A DNA stretch of 64,000 nucleotides from Halorussus vallis (GCF_024138165.1 NZ_CP100001.1:186001-250000); one strand, 5' to 3'. Positions 41,224-50,285 are shown, numbered from the stretch's first letter. Notes: a model not told the origin generated them from the letters alone. Numbers and translations are program-made.

Positions 41224-41730
41224 ATGACCACGACCGACCTCGTCCGGCGGTTCGAGCGCGAGGCGACCGACGCGGGGTGCGAGGTGCGACGCACCTCGGC
41301 TGAGAACTTCCGGCACGTCGTCTCGGAACTCCTCGAACCGCCAGCCGTCGGCGCGCCGCTCCCCTTCGACGGCGTCTCACTCCCCGAATCGGTCGAGACG
41401 AATCCGACCGCCGCCGACCTCGAAGCCGCCGCGACGGGCGTCACCCCCGTCCGGTTCGCGGTGGCCGATTACGGCTCCGTGGCGGTCGAGTCGACGGCCG
41501 CGGGCGAGGAGGCCGCGAGCCTCTTTCCGGCCCGCCACGTCGCGGTGCTCGCGGCCGGCGACGTGGTGGCCGACATGCCCGCCGGAATCGAGCGACTGGG
41601 CGACGTCGTTCGGGCGGGCGGCGACGCCGTGCTCGCGACCGGCCCGAGCGCGACCGCCGACATGGGCGAACTCGTGCTGGGCGCTCACGGCCCGCGCGAG
41701 GTGTGCGTCGTGGTGCTGGAGGACCGATGA
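41224..41730 (+). CDS. lutC: LutC-like LUD-domain protein
   Basis: A 168-residue protein with the LUD (LutC/YkgG) domain: VRFAVADYGSVAVES, FPARHVAVLAAGDVVADMP and ATGPSATADMGELVLGAHGPREV, the last being the family signature. It is part of the L-lactate oxidation complex. Its stop overlaps the ATG of the following LutB/LutA-type gene (ATGA), so they are translationally coupled. The ATG at 41224 is preferred over the one three codons earlier. Confidence 0.85.
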   Translation: MTTTDLVRRFEREATDAGCEVRRTSAENFRHVVSELLEPPAVGAPLPFDGVSLPESVETNPTAADLEAAATGVTPVRFAVADYGSVAVESTAAGEEAASLFPARHVAVLAAGDVVADMPAGIERLGDVVRAGGDAVLATGPSATADMGELVLGAHGPREVCVVVLEDR

Positions 41731-44066
41731 GCGGGAAATCCGCGAGCAGGGAGGAGAAGGCCGCCCGCATTCGACGACTCCTCGCGACCGAGGGCGAGAG
41801 CGTCGAGCGAAACACCCAGGGGTTCAACCGCGGGCGCTACGAGGCGGTCGCGGAACTGTCGGACTACGAGGGGTTGAAGGACGAGGCCCGCGCCATCAAG
41901 GAGGACGCGATAGAGCGACTGCCGGAGTTGATAGAGCGGGTGCGCGAGTCGGTCGAGGCCAACGGCGGCACCGTCTACCTCGCGGAGGACGCCGCCGACG
42001 CCAACCGGTACGTCCGGGAGGTGGTCCGGGACGCCGACGCCGAGACGGTGGTCAAGAGCAAGTCGATGACCACCGAGGAACTGGAGGTCAACGACGCGCT
42101 CGCCGAGGCCGGCGCGGAGGTGTGGGAAACTGACCTCGGGGAATTCGTCCTCCAGGTCGCCGACGAGGCGCCGAGCCACATCGTCGCGCCCGCCATCCAC
42201 CGGTCGGAGGCCGACATCGCGACGCTGTTCGAGGAGGTCTTCGGCCCCGAGGAACCGCTCGAAACCGCCGACGACCTGACCCGGTTCGCCCGCGAGTTCC
42301 TCGCCGAGAAGATCCGGGAGGCCGACGTGGGGATGACCGGCGCGAACTTCGTCGCGGCCGACACCGGGACGCTGACATTGGTGACCAGCGAGGGCAACGC
42401 CCGCAAGAGCGTCGCGGCGACCGACACCCACGTCGCAGTGGCGGGCGTGGAGAAACTGCTCCCGACGTTCGAGGACGTGGCGCCGTTCGTCGAACTCATC
42501 GGCCGGTCGGGGACCGGCCAGTCCATCACCTCCTACGTGACCTTCCTGACACCGCCCGGCGACGCGCCGACGATGGAGTTTGAGGGCGAGGAAACCGAAG
42601 CGGCGAGCGAGGTCGGAGGCGAGAACGACCGCGAGTTCCACCTCGTGCTGGTCGACAACGGGCGGACGGCGATGCGCGAAGACGACCAGTTGCGCGAGAC
42701 GCTCTACTGCATCCGGTGTTCGGCCTGCCTGAACTCGTGTGCGAACTTCCAGCACGTCGGCGGCCACGGCTTCGGCGGCGAGACGTACTCGGGCGGCATC
42801 GCCACCGGGTGGGAGGCGGGCGTCCACGGCCTTGACTCGGCGGCCGAGTTCAACGACTTCTGTACGGGGTGTACCCGCTGCGTCAACCAGTGTCCGGTGA
42901 AGATAGACGTTCCGTGGATAAACACGGTGGTCCGGGACCGACTGAACCGCGGCGCGGAGGGGAACTTCGACTTTCTCGTGGAGGGGTTGACGCCCGACGA
43001 AGAATCCGGCGGCCTCGACCTCCAGAAGCGACTGTTCGGTAACTTCCCGACGCTGGCGAAACTCGGGAGCGCGACCGCGCCGGTTTCGAACTGGCTCGCC
43101 CGCGCGCCCGGCGTGCGGGCGCTCGCCGAGCGAACGCTCGGCGTCGACGCCCGCCGGGAGTTGCCCGAGTTCCGCAGGGAGACGTTACGGAAGTGGTTCG
43201 AGAATTGGGAGTCGCGCGGTGGACGAACGCGCGGAAGAGGCGAGCGAGTCGGCCGCGCCACCGGCGCGGCCGACTCGCGGGCGGGTGTCGGGACGGGCGA
43301 CGCGCGGACGGGCGCGGAGACGGGCGAATCCGACCGCGAGGCCGTCCTCTACCCCGACCCCTACACGAACCACGTCGCGGTCGAGCGCGGGAAGGCGGCG
43401 GTCCGCACCCTCGAAGCCCTCGGCGTGTCGGTGCGCGTCCCCGACCTCCCGGCTTCGGGACGCGCACCGCTCTCCCAGGGGATGGTCGCCACCGCCGAGG
43501 CGCGCGCCTCGGCGGTGGCGGACGCGCTGGCGCCCCACCTCGACGCGGGACGGGACGTGGTGGTCGTCGAACCGAGCGACCTGGCGATGTTCCGGGCCGA
43601 CTACCGCAACCTCCTGCCAGAGTCGACCGCCGACCGCGTCGCCGAGGCGAGTTACGAACTGTTCGAGTACGTCTACGGTCTGCTGGAGAACGGCGCCGAC
43701 CCCGGCGCGCTCCGGAGCGCCGACCCCGACGCGTCCCGCGGAGCGGGCGACGCGTCCTCCAACCGCGTCGCCTACCACGCCCACTGCCAGCAACGCACGC
43801 TGGGGCTGGAGCGGTACACGACCGCGGTCCTCGAACGCCTGAGCTACGACGTGGTCACCTCCGACGTGGAGTGTTGCGGGATGGCCGGAAGCTTCGGCTA
43901 CAAGCTCGAGTACTACGAACTCAGCCTCGACGTCGGCGAGGACCTCCGCGAGGGGTTCGCCGGGGAGGAGACGGTGCTGGCGAGCGGCACGTCGTGTTGC
44001 GAGCAGTTGACGGCGCTGCGCGACGACGAAACTCGCCATCCGGTCGAGTTCGTCGCGCCGCGGTGA
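41727..44066 (+). CDS. LutB-LutA fusion: LUD, two 4Fe-4S clusters and CCG domains (L-lactate utilisation)
   Basis: A 779-residue protein. Residues 40-300 are the LUD domain (VVKSKSMTTEELEVN, VGMTGANFVAADTGTLTLVTSEGNAR). Residues 325-390 hold two ferredoxin-type motifs (CIRCSACLNSC, CTGCTRCVNQCP). Residues 545-779 contain the CCG-type segments (HCQQRTLG, ECCGMAGSFGYK, SGTSCCEQL) that in bacteria form the separate LutA. With LutC it should oxidise L-lactate to pyruvate. The central linker (about 495-540) is low-complexity and contains a 16-bp palindrome. The start is fixed by the ATGA overlap. Confidence 0.88.
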   Translation: MSGKSASREEKAARIRRLLATEGESVERNTQGFNRGRYEAVAELSDYEGLKDEARAIKEDAIERLPELIERVRESVEANGGTVYLAEDAADANRYVREVVRDADAETVVKSKSMTTEELEVNDALAEAGAEVWETDLGEFVLQVADEAPSHIVAPAIHRSEADIATLFEEVFGPEEPLETADDLTRFAREFLAEKIREADVGMTGANFVAADTGTLTLVTSEGNARKSVAATDTHVAVAGVEKLLPTFEDVAPFVELIGRSGTGQSITSYVTFLTPPGDAPTMEFEGEETEAASEVGGENDREFHLVLVDNGRTAMREDDQLRETLYCIRCSACLNSCANFQHVGGHGFGGETYSGGIATGWEAGVHGLDSAAEFNDFCTGCTRCVNQCPVKIDVPWINTVVRDRLNRGAEGNFDFLVEGLTPDEESGGLDLQKRLFGNFPTLAKLGSATAPVSNWLARAPGVRALAERTLGVDARRELPEFRRETLRKWFENWESRGGRTRGRGERVGRATGAADSRAGVGTGDARTGAETGESDREAVLYPDPYTNHVAVERGKAAVRTLEALGVSVRVPDLPASGRAPLSQGMVATAEARASAVADALAPHLDAGRDVVVVEPSDLAMFRADYRNLLPESTADRVAEASYELFEYVYGLLENGADPGALRSADPDASRGAGDASSNRVAYHAHCQQRTLGLERYTTAVLERLSYDVVTSDVECCGMAGSFGYKLEYYELSLDVGEDLREGFAGEETVLASGTSCCEQLTALRDDETRHPVEFVAPR
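43244..43278. repeat. Perfect inverted repeat in the LutB-LutA linker (16-bp arms, ACC loop)
   Basis: The arms 43244-43259 and 43263-43278 are exactly complementary. Same loop and same outer GCGAGTCGG as the element at 27791-27825, in the corresponding linker between Fe-S and CCG domains of a related enzyme. Confidence 0.75.
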
Positions 44067-44091
44067 GAAAACGGTCGGGGTCGCGCCCCAC

Positions 44092-44661
44092 TCAGTTCGA
44101 GAGGTCTCGGAACGCGCCCACGAAGTCGTCGTGGTCGGACAGTTCGTCGCGGGTCGTATCGACTTCGGACTTCACCTCGTCCAACTCGGCGCGCAACTGG
44201 GAGTACTCCTCGCTGCCGGCGAGCGCGTCGTCGCCCTTCTCGGATTCGAGGACGGCCTTCTTCGAGACGAGCGAGAAGTAGTCCTGGAGTTGGGCGTCGT
44301 AGTCGACCCGGGTGAGCATCTGCTGGACGACGTCGTCGAGTTCGTCCTTCGAGACGGGCTTGACGAGGTAGTCGTCGAAGCCCATCTCGACGATGTCGAA
44401 GTCGGGCTTGACCGCCGTGACCATCACGACGCGGCAGTCGACGCCGCGGGCGCGGATCTCCTCGAGCGCTTCGTCGCCCGACCGGCCGGGCATCCGACGG
44501 TCGAGCAGGACGACGTCGACCGAGTCGTCGAGTTTCGAGAGGGCGTCCTCGCCGCCGTAGGCACTCCGAACGCGGTAGTCGTCCTCCAACCACATCGCGT
44601 AGAGGTCTGCAACGTCTTGCTCGTCGTCGACGACGAGGACGGTCGATTGGTCGTGGGCCAT
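44092..44661 (-). CDS. HalX-type response regulator
   Basis: A 189-residue receiver plus HalX domain. The acidic pair is Asp12-Asp13, the phospho-acceptor Asp54 (VLLDRRMPG), and the conserved Lys is in YLVKPVSKDEL. Residues 120-189 form the HalX helical domain (YFSLVSKKAVLESEK), seen only in haloarchaea and probably an output coiled coil. No cognate kinase is adjacent. The promoter region at 44700-44770 is strikingly AT-rich. Confidence 0.9.
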   Translation of the reverse strand: MAHDQSTVLVVDDEQDVADLYAMWLEDDYRVRSAYGGEDALSKLDDSVDVVLLDRRMPGRSGDEALEEIRARGVDCRVVMVTAVKPDFDIVEMGFDDYLVKPVSKDELDDVVQQMLTRVDYDAQLQDYFSLVSKKAVLESEKGDDALAGSEEYSQLRAELDEVKSEVDTTRDELSDHDDFVGAFRDLSN

Positions 44662-44871
44662 GGTCGGTCACTTGTCCGCAGTTCCGGTCAGTGACTGAAT
44701 CATGATACAAGACGGTATTATATCTTGTGGTTACCCCGGAGGAAAGAATATATCCGTCATATAATTTGTCGTAAATTAGTTATGTTTTGGGAAGTCGACC
44801 CGGCGCCGTAGTGGGATTTCCTTACGCGGCGTTTTCTCCGGATAGTTTACCGCAACAACTAACTACCGGCA

Positions 44872-45204
44872 ATGTGTAGTCGAGCGTGGCTATGTCGAAG
44901 ACCAGTGATCGTTTTTGTCACGGGCAGTGAAACGGAGACCACTCCGGAGCAGCGATTCGAGCGACTTCTCGACCTTCCGCCGAGCGCGAAACTCGTCTAC
45001 AGAGTGTTAGCCGACGGCGACCCGCTGACCCAGCGCCAGATACGCGAGCGGGCGCTCCTGCCCTCCCGGACGACCCGCGACGCACTCGGCAAACTCAAAG
45101 ACCAGGGGCTGGTCGAAGAGCGGTTGTACGTCCAGGATGCCCGGAAACGGATCTACGAACCGCTGTCGGTCGCCAGACCCGAGGACGCGGAGGTGACCGC
45201 GTAG
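44872..45204 (+). CDS. MarR/TrmB-like winged-helix regulator
   Basis: A cytosolic HTH protein of up to 110 residues. The domain begins at TPEQRFERLLDLPPSAKLVYRVLADGD and includes the recognition helix LPSRTTRDALGKLKDQGLVEERLY. The true start is uncertain: the ATG at 44872 gives an odd Cys/Trp-containing leader, and a GTG at 44905 is 11 codons in. It is probably a small DNA-binding repressor, as many similar haloarchaeal proteins are. Confidence 0.72.
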   Translation: MCSRAWLCRRPVIVFVTGSETETTPEQRFERLLDLPPSAKLVYRVLADGDPLTQRQIRERALLPSRTTRDALGKLKDQGLVEERLYVQDARKRIYEPLSVARPEDAEVTA

Positions 45205-45439
45205 CGGCGGTTCGCTACGCGCTCGCGTTACGCTATCGCCCGTCCCGTTCGACTACCGACCGACTTTTCCCCGACGCCGACGCCGCACGAACTTCGTATC
45301 GCTGACCGGTAGCGTCGGATACGTCTACGGAATTCGGTCGGTGTGCGACGCCTACCGACCGAATCCTGCGATTCGCCGCGACTACCTCGTGTCTTCGAGC
45401 GACGCCGAGCGAAAGCGAGGCGTCGCTCGTCGCTCCGGA

Positions 45440-46726
45440 CTACTGGAACGCCCGACTGATGCCCTGGTAGGTCCGGTCGACGTTCCAGTTCGAGTTGAAC
45501 GACGCGAAGGCACCTTCCAGATTCGTCAGCGTCTCCGGCGGCACCGCGAGGCCGTGTGCGGTCGACGGCGGTTGGCCGTTCGACTGCTTGAAGTCGTCCA
45601 TCTGACTCCGCAGGAACGGACCAAAGGCGTCCTTGGGCACGTCGCTCCGCGGCGGAATCGACCCCTTCTTCGGGTTGAACCGGCGCTGGCCGTCGACGCT
45701 CCCGACGTACTGCAGGAACTTCGTCGTGGCGTCGGGCGACGGGTTGTTCTTCGGGAACGGGAACGAGTCGATGACCTGCGAGTAGAGGCCGTTCGTCCCC
45801 GGGTAGGTCACCTGATTCCACTGTTTCTCGTAGGCGAACCCCTGCTGGCCGCGATACATGCCCGCGGCCCAGTCGCCCTGGTGGATGAACGCCGCCTCGC
45901 CGTTGATGATCTTGTTGTTCGCCTGCGTCCAGTCGACCGACCCCGCGTCGTCGTTGAAGTACTGGCGGTACTGCTTGACCCCGCGGAGGGCGTCCTTGAT
46001 CTGGCTCTGGACCTGCCCGACGTTCCCGTTGTAGAACTGCCGGTAGACCTTCGGCCCGTGCCGGGCCAGGAGTTCCGTCTCCCAGAGTTGGAGCGTCGAC
46101 CACGGCGACTTGGTCTGGTGGGCCATCCCGGCCGCGTTCGTCTCCGACTCGACGGTCTTCAGCGCGGCCAGGAGGTCGCTCGGCGACGAGAACGAGGTCG
46201 GGTCGACGCCCGCCTGTTCGACCACCTCGACGTTGTAGAAGAGGTTGTTGAGTCGGTGGATGTTCAGCGGCACCGTCACGAAGTTCCCCGCCGGCTGGGC
46301 GACCTGCTTCGGCCCGGCGAGATAGGCGTCCTTCATCCCGTTCTTCGACCAGACCGACTGCTCGATGTCTTTCAACACCCCCGCGTCGGTGTACGGTTTG
46401 AGGTTCTGGCCGGGCCAGTCCTGCCAGGTGCTCGGCGGGTTGTTGTTCAGTACGCGCTTCTTGATGACGGTGTGAAGATTCTGTCCCGCACCGCCCGAAA
46501 CCGGATTCTCGTTGACCTTGACGTCGGGATACTTCTGCTTGAACCCCTCGAACAGCGCCGAGATGGCCCGGCCGCCGTCGCCGCCGGTCCACCAGTGCTG
46601 GACCTCCAGCGGCGCCGACCCCTGTTCGAGCAGCCCCGACAGTCCGCCGAGTCCGACCGCGCCGGCGGCGCCGGTCGTCTTCAGGTACGTTCTTCTCGAA
46701 AGTCTCGCGTCGTCGTCGGTTCCCAT
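45440..46726 (-). CDS. Tat-exported ABC sugar-binding protein (family 1), orphan
   Basis: A 428-residue extracytoplasmic binding protein of the carbohydrate (SBP_bac_1/CUT1) type. It has the Tat motif SRRTYLK at residues 10-16 but no evident lipobox Cys. The core starts LEVQHWWTGGDGGRAISAL and includes PVSGGAGQNL, FNPKKGSIPPRSDV and AAFIHQGDWAAGMY, similar to glucose/mannose-type binding proteins. No permease or ATPase genes are adjacent on either side. The 235 bases downstream to 45205 show no gene. Confidence 0.85.
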   Translation of the reverse strand: MGTDDDARLSRRTYLKTTGAAGAVGLGGLSGLLEQGSAPLEVQHWWTGGDGGRAISALFEGFKQKYPDVKVNENPVSGGAGQNLHTVIKKRVLNNNPPSTWQDWPGQNLKPYTDAGVLKDIEQSVWSKNGMKDAYLAGPKQVAQPAGNFVTVPLNIHRLNNLFYNVEVVEQAGVDPTSFSSPSDLLAALKTVESETNAAGMAHQTKSPWSTLQLWETELLARHGPKVYRQFYNGNVGQVQSQIKDALRGVKQYRQYFNDDAGSVDWTQANNKIINGEAAFIHQGDWAAGMYRGQQGFAYEKQWNQVTYPGTNGLYSQVIDSFPFPKNNPSPDATTKFLQYVGSVDGQRRFNPKKGSIPPRSDVPKDAFGPFLRSQMDDFKQSNGQPPSTAHGLAVPPETLTNLEGAFASFNSNWNVDRTYQGISRAFQ

Positions 46727-46934
46727 GTTCGAAACCCCCGGCGACGTGAAACACCTCCCGACACTTAATAACTATCCGAATTAACAATTGCGTTTAGGGT
46801 TGCCGGCTCCACGAACCTCGCGCGGCGATTCAGTTAACCGACAGGTAGGCGAAAGGAAACGAACGGAGAGAGGCGCGACGACCCGATGACGCCACGACGC
46901 GACGACCGCCGAGCGGCAAGCAACAGGCGACGAC

Positions 46935-47723
46935 CTACCTCGCGACCGACAGTCCCTCGACGTTCTGCTGGAGGCGAATCGTCGCGGTGAGGAAGAATCC
47001 GGCGACGAGGACGACGAACACGCTCTCGAACGCCTCGACGACCAGCGACTCGACGCCGACGTAGACGCCGAGGTCGGCCAGACCGAGCACGCCCAGACAG
47101 ACCAGCACCGGCATGAGGTGTCGCCGTAGCGTGTCGAGGGTCGTCCCGCGACCCATCGCTTCGAGTTTCTCGCCGAACAGCACGCCGTAGGAGGCGAACG
47201 CGACGCTTCCCAGCCCCTTGACGAGGAGCGCCACCCCGACCTGGTCGATGAGCAGGACGACCAGCCACTCGACGACGATGACGACGACGAACGCCGCCTC
47301 GACCCGCCGGAGGGTGGCCAGCGGGACTCCCTCGTCGGCGGGCGGGGCCAGTGCGGAGTTGTAGTACACCTCCCGCATCGAGAAGGCCAGAAAGACGATG
47401 CAGAACAGTAGCGCACCGTGACCGAACGCGGTCAGCGCGCGCGAGCGGACGACGACCGCCGCCGCGCCGAGCAGTCCGTAGACCGCGGCGGCCGTCCCGG
47501 CGAGCGCGAGGTAGCGCCAGAACGGCTCCTGGGATTCGAGTCGGCTGAGCCGCAGGTTCCAGAGCGCGTAGTAGCCGAAGACGACGGCCGAGGTCGCGAC
47601 CAGAACCGACCCGAGGAACGCCACGACCGCGGCGCTCGGGTCGGCGGCGGGCGCGACGAGGGACGCGGGCGAGGGCGCGCTGGCCAGCGCGCCCTCGCCC
47701 GCGCCGAGTGACGTCGGTCGCAT
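46935..47723 (-). CDS. Multi-spanning membrane protein of unknown function
   Basis: A 262-residue protein with about seven hydrophobic segments between residues 33 and 252, and an Ala/Pro/Ser-rich N-terminus. No charged signature motif or family is recognised. The N-terminal coding region contains a 40-bp perfect palindrome (47664-47703). Confidence 0.68.
   Translation of the reverse strand: MRPTSLGAGEGALASAPSPASLVAPAADPSAAVVAFLGSVLVATSAVVFGYYALWNLRLSRLESQEPFWRYLALAGTAAAVYGLLGAAAVVVRSRALTAFGHGALLFCIVFLAFSMREVYYNSALAPPADEGVPLATLRRVEAAFVVVIVVEWLVVLLIDQVGVALLVKGLGSVAFASYGVLFGEKLEAMGRGTTLDTLRRHLMPVLVCLGVLGLADLGVYVGVESLVVEAFESVFVVLVAGFFLTATIRLQQNVEGLSVAR
47664..47703. repeat. 40-bp perfect palindrome within a membrane protein gene
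   Basis: Twenty bases (47664-47683) are followed without a spacer by their exact complement (47684-47703). It encodes part of the low-complexity Gly/Ala/Ser N-terminus and is the longest uninterrupted palindrome I found in the window. Confidence 0.8.
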
Positions 47724-47930
47724 GTCTCTTTTCCGAGAGATGGTACCCGACGTACTTAAATGGAGGCGGACGCCGGCGGTCCCGCCGCGGGACTCGACCG
47801 TCGGTCGTCGGTCGCCGAACGGAGAGCGCTGAAGACGGAACGTCGACGGTCAGTACGGCGGATTCCCGGCGAAACCGTTAGCGTTCACAGCCGACAGTGT
47901 GAAACGTCTCGCTCCCCGATACTCGTTCAC

Positions 47931-48182
47931 ATGCACTCGCGCGCACCCGACGCGGGCGACGACGACGCCTGCCCCGTCTGCGGCCGACCGTACGACCAGC
48001 GAATCGTCGTCGAGCGCGGCGACCGCTGGGAGGACATCTACGGCGGCCAGCCCCTGTCGTTCTTCAAGAAGTACCGGCGTCGGTGTTCCTCCCACCAGGA
48101 CGTCGAGCGCGAAACCACCTGCGGCGAAGGCGAGCGCGTCGTCTACTTCCACGACGACGGCGGGCCCGCGGGCCGGCGGTAA
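47931..48182 (+). CDS. Small zinc-ribbon-like protein
   Basis: An 83-residue protein with CPVCGRPYDQR near the N-terminus and Cys in RRRCSSHQ and TTCGEGER, suggesting a four-Cys metal site. No family is recognised. The ATG at 47931 is chosen over an in-frame ATG 57 codons upstream because the intervening part is Arg/Ser-rich and unstructured. Confidence 0.6.
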   Translation: MHSRAPDAGDDDACPVCGRPYDQRIVVERGDRWEDIYGGQPLSFFKKYRRRCSSHQDVERETTCGEGERVVYFHDDGGPAGRR

Positions 48183-48194
48183 GCCGAACCCACC

Positions 48195-49799
48195 TCACCA
48201 CCACACCGGCGCGCGCTCGTCGAGCACCACTTCGAGCGCGCGCCGGAAATCCTCGACCGTCTCGTACCGGGCCTGTTTCTCCTTCGCGAGCGCCCGCGCC
48301 AGCAGGTCGTCCAGTCCGTCGGGCACCTCGCCCGCGAGCGCGCTGGCCGGCGCAGGTTCACGCTCGCGGACGCGCCGCACCACCTCGCTCGCATCGCCGA
48401 CGAAAGGCGGCCGACCGGCGAACAACGCGTAGCAGACCGCGCCGAGTTGGTAGACGTCGGTCGAGTGGTCCGGGCGACCGAACGCCGCGGGCGCGAGGTG
48501 CTCCGGCGCGGCGAACGCCGGCGGACCCGGCGGGCCATCTGCCGCCACCTCGCCGAACCCCCAGTCGCCGACCTTCGGGACCGGCCACGCGCCGAGCGTC
48601 CGCGACAGGCCGACCGCGCCCGGCCGGAGCGCACCGTGGACGACCCCGCGAGCGTGGGCGTAACAGACGACCCGCGTCAGGCAGTGGGCGTACCAGAGCG
48701 CGCGTTCGAGGCCGATCCGACCGACGGCGTCCCGTAGCGACCCGCCGTCCATGAACTCGGTCGCGGCCCAGGGTCGAGGCGTCTCCCCGCGGGCGACCAC
48801 CGGCACGGCGTGGTCGTGGTCGGCGACGCTCGCCCACGTCCGGAACGCCCGCGCCAGCGCGGCCGGGTCGACGTCGGCGTCGGTCCGGGCCGTCCGGAGC
48901 GTCACCACGACGTGCCGGCCGCCGTCGGCCGGCGTTCGCGCCTTCGCGGCCGCGGTGAATCGACCCCGGCCGAGGTCGGCGAGGCGCTCGAACGACCCGA
49001 AGTCGGCCGAAACCGCCGGCGGTTCGGGAATCAGTTCCGGCGGGCCGCGTTCGTCGTCTTCGTCTTCCTCGTCTGCCGTCTCGTCGCCGCCTCCACTCGG
49101 TCCTGCGTCGCCGATATTCGGGCGTCGGACTCGAACCGTCCCGCGGTCGTCGGGGTCGTCGGACACCTCCACCACGCCGGCGTCGCCCGGCAGTACGTCG
49201 GCGAGGTCCGGACCGGCCGCGATGGTCCGCGGGAAGCCGTCCTCGTCGAGGCGCACAACCAGATTCCGGAGCGCATCGGCGGCGTACCGCCGGGCCAGGT
49301 CGTCCTCGTCGTCGGTGAGTTCCGCGAGTCGAGACAGCGCGGGTTCGACGGCGAGCGGGTACTCCGCGCCGACGCCCGCGAGCGCGAGGACGCCATTCTC
49401 CCGAACCAGCGGGTCGTCGTCATCGAGCGACTCGGCGATCTCCGCGACGACCGGCCGGGCGTAGTGGGGGTTCGACTCGGCGGCGACCGCCAGCGCCCAC
49501 GACGCGCCGCGCCTGACCCACCGGTGGTCGTCTTCGAGCAGGGCGGCGAGTTCCGTCCGGGCCGGCAGGCGGTCGGGGTCCTCGGTCGCCAGTTCGGCCA
49601 GCGCCCACGCCGCTCCGGCGCGCTCCTCGGGGTCGGCGGCGTCGAGTCGGTCGGCCAGCGCGTCGGCGTCGTCGCCGTACCGGCGTCGGACCGTCTCGCG
49701 CAACCGCCGGGCGCGTTCGCGCTCGGACGACGCAGGCGCATCGTCCGAGCGCGAGGAGGGTGCGTCTCCGCCGCTCTCCGGGCGTTCCCGTCCTCCCAT
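48195..49799 (-). CDS. HEAT-repeat protein with degenerate protein kinase domain (pseudokinase)
   Basis: A 534-residue soluble protein. Residues 40-185 are HEAT-like repeats (ERAGAAWALAELATEDPDRL, DDHRWVRRGASWALAVAAES), 186-260 an acidic linker and 265-534 a Hanks-type kinase fold. The fold is clear from LGRGRFTAAAKA (276-287), PPAFAAPEHLAP, and STDVYQLGAVCYALFAGRPPF with Asp448. Catalysis looks lost: the catalytic loop reads HGALRPGA (388-395) in place of HRDLKPEN, the strand-3 Lys is absent (VVVTLRT, 297-303) and DFG is DWG (411-414). It probably scaffolds or senses rather than phosphorylates. Confidence 0.8.
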   Translation of the reverse strand: MGGRERPESGGDAPSSRSDDAPASSERERARRLRETVRRRYGDDADALADRLDAADPEERAGAAWALAELATEDPDRLPARTELAALLEDDHRWVRRGASWALAVAAESNPHYARPVVAEIAESLDDDDPLVRENGVLALAGVGAEYPLAVEPALSRLAELTDDEDDLARRYAADALRNLVVRLDEDGFPRTIAAGPDLADVLPGDAGVVEVSDDPDDRGTVRVRRPNIGDAGPSGGGDETADEEDEDDERGPPELIPEPPAVSADFGSFERLADLGRGRFTAAAKARTPADGGRHVVVTLRTARTDADVDPAALARAFRTWASVADHDHAVPVVARGETPRPWAATEFMDGGSLRDAVGRIGLERALWYAHCLTRVVCYAHARGVVHGALRPGAVGLSRTLGAWPVPKVGDWGFGEVAADGPPGPPAFAAPEHLAPAAFGRPDHSTDVYQLGAVCYALFAGRPPFVGDASEVVRRVREREPAPASALAGEVPDGLDDLLARALAKEKQARYETVEDFRRALEVVLDERAPVWW

Positions 49800-49946
49800 C
49801 TGTACGACAGTGCGGAGACTCGCCGGACGTATAAGTGTTCCTTCGGCCGTCTACCGGCGTTCCGCGGCGGTCGGCCGAACCTCCGCCGTCGGACAGGTCG
49901 CAACACCTAACACCCCCTAGTTCGTGGTCCCACGCGAACCACACAG

Positions 49947-50159
49947 ATGCGACTGGGGCCGAGCCGATGGAAGTGTCAGGATTGCGGACGAAAACACGAG
50001 CGGAACCGGAAGCAGTGCGTCAACTGCGGCTACGTAGTGCTGGCCCCGGTCGACGAGGAGCGACGGCTGGACGAACTCACCAGCATCGGCCTGGCGCTAC
50101 TGCCGGCCATCATGTCGATTCTCACGATGGGACTGCTCGCGTGGGTGCTGTTCTTCTGA
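49947..50159 (+). CDS. Zinc-ribbon membrane protein
   Basis: A 70-residue protein: an N-terminal four-Cys zinc ribbon (C-x2-C-x10-C-x2-C in KCQDCGRKHERNRKQCVNC) and a C-terminal transmembrane helix (LLPAIMSILTMGLLAWVLFF). This is a common haloarchaeal type of unknown role. Confidence 0.72.
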   Translation: MRLGPSRWKCQDCGRKHERNRKQCVNCGYVVLAPVDEERRLDELTSIGLALLPAIMSILTMGLLAWVLFF

Positions 50160-50285
50160 GCGGGTGAGACGGGCGGGTGCGAGGGCGAGTCGATTCCGGC
50201 ACGGCCTCGGGGACGGTGTAGACCGCTCGCCCAGTTCGACTCGCTACCTCTCGTTCGGCAGACGGCCGTGATTCGAAGCACTCGC

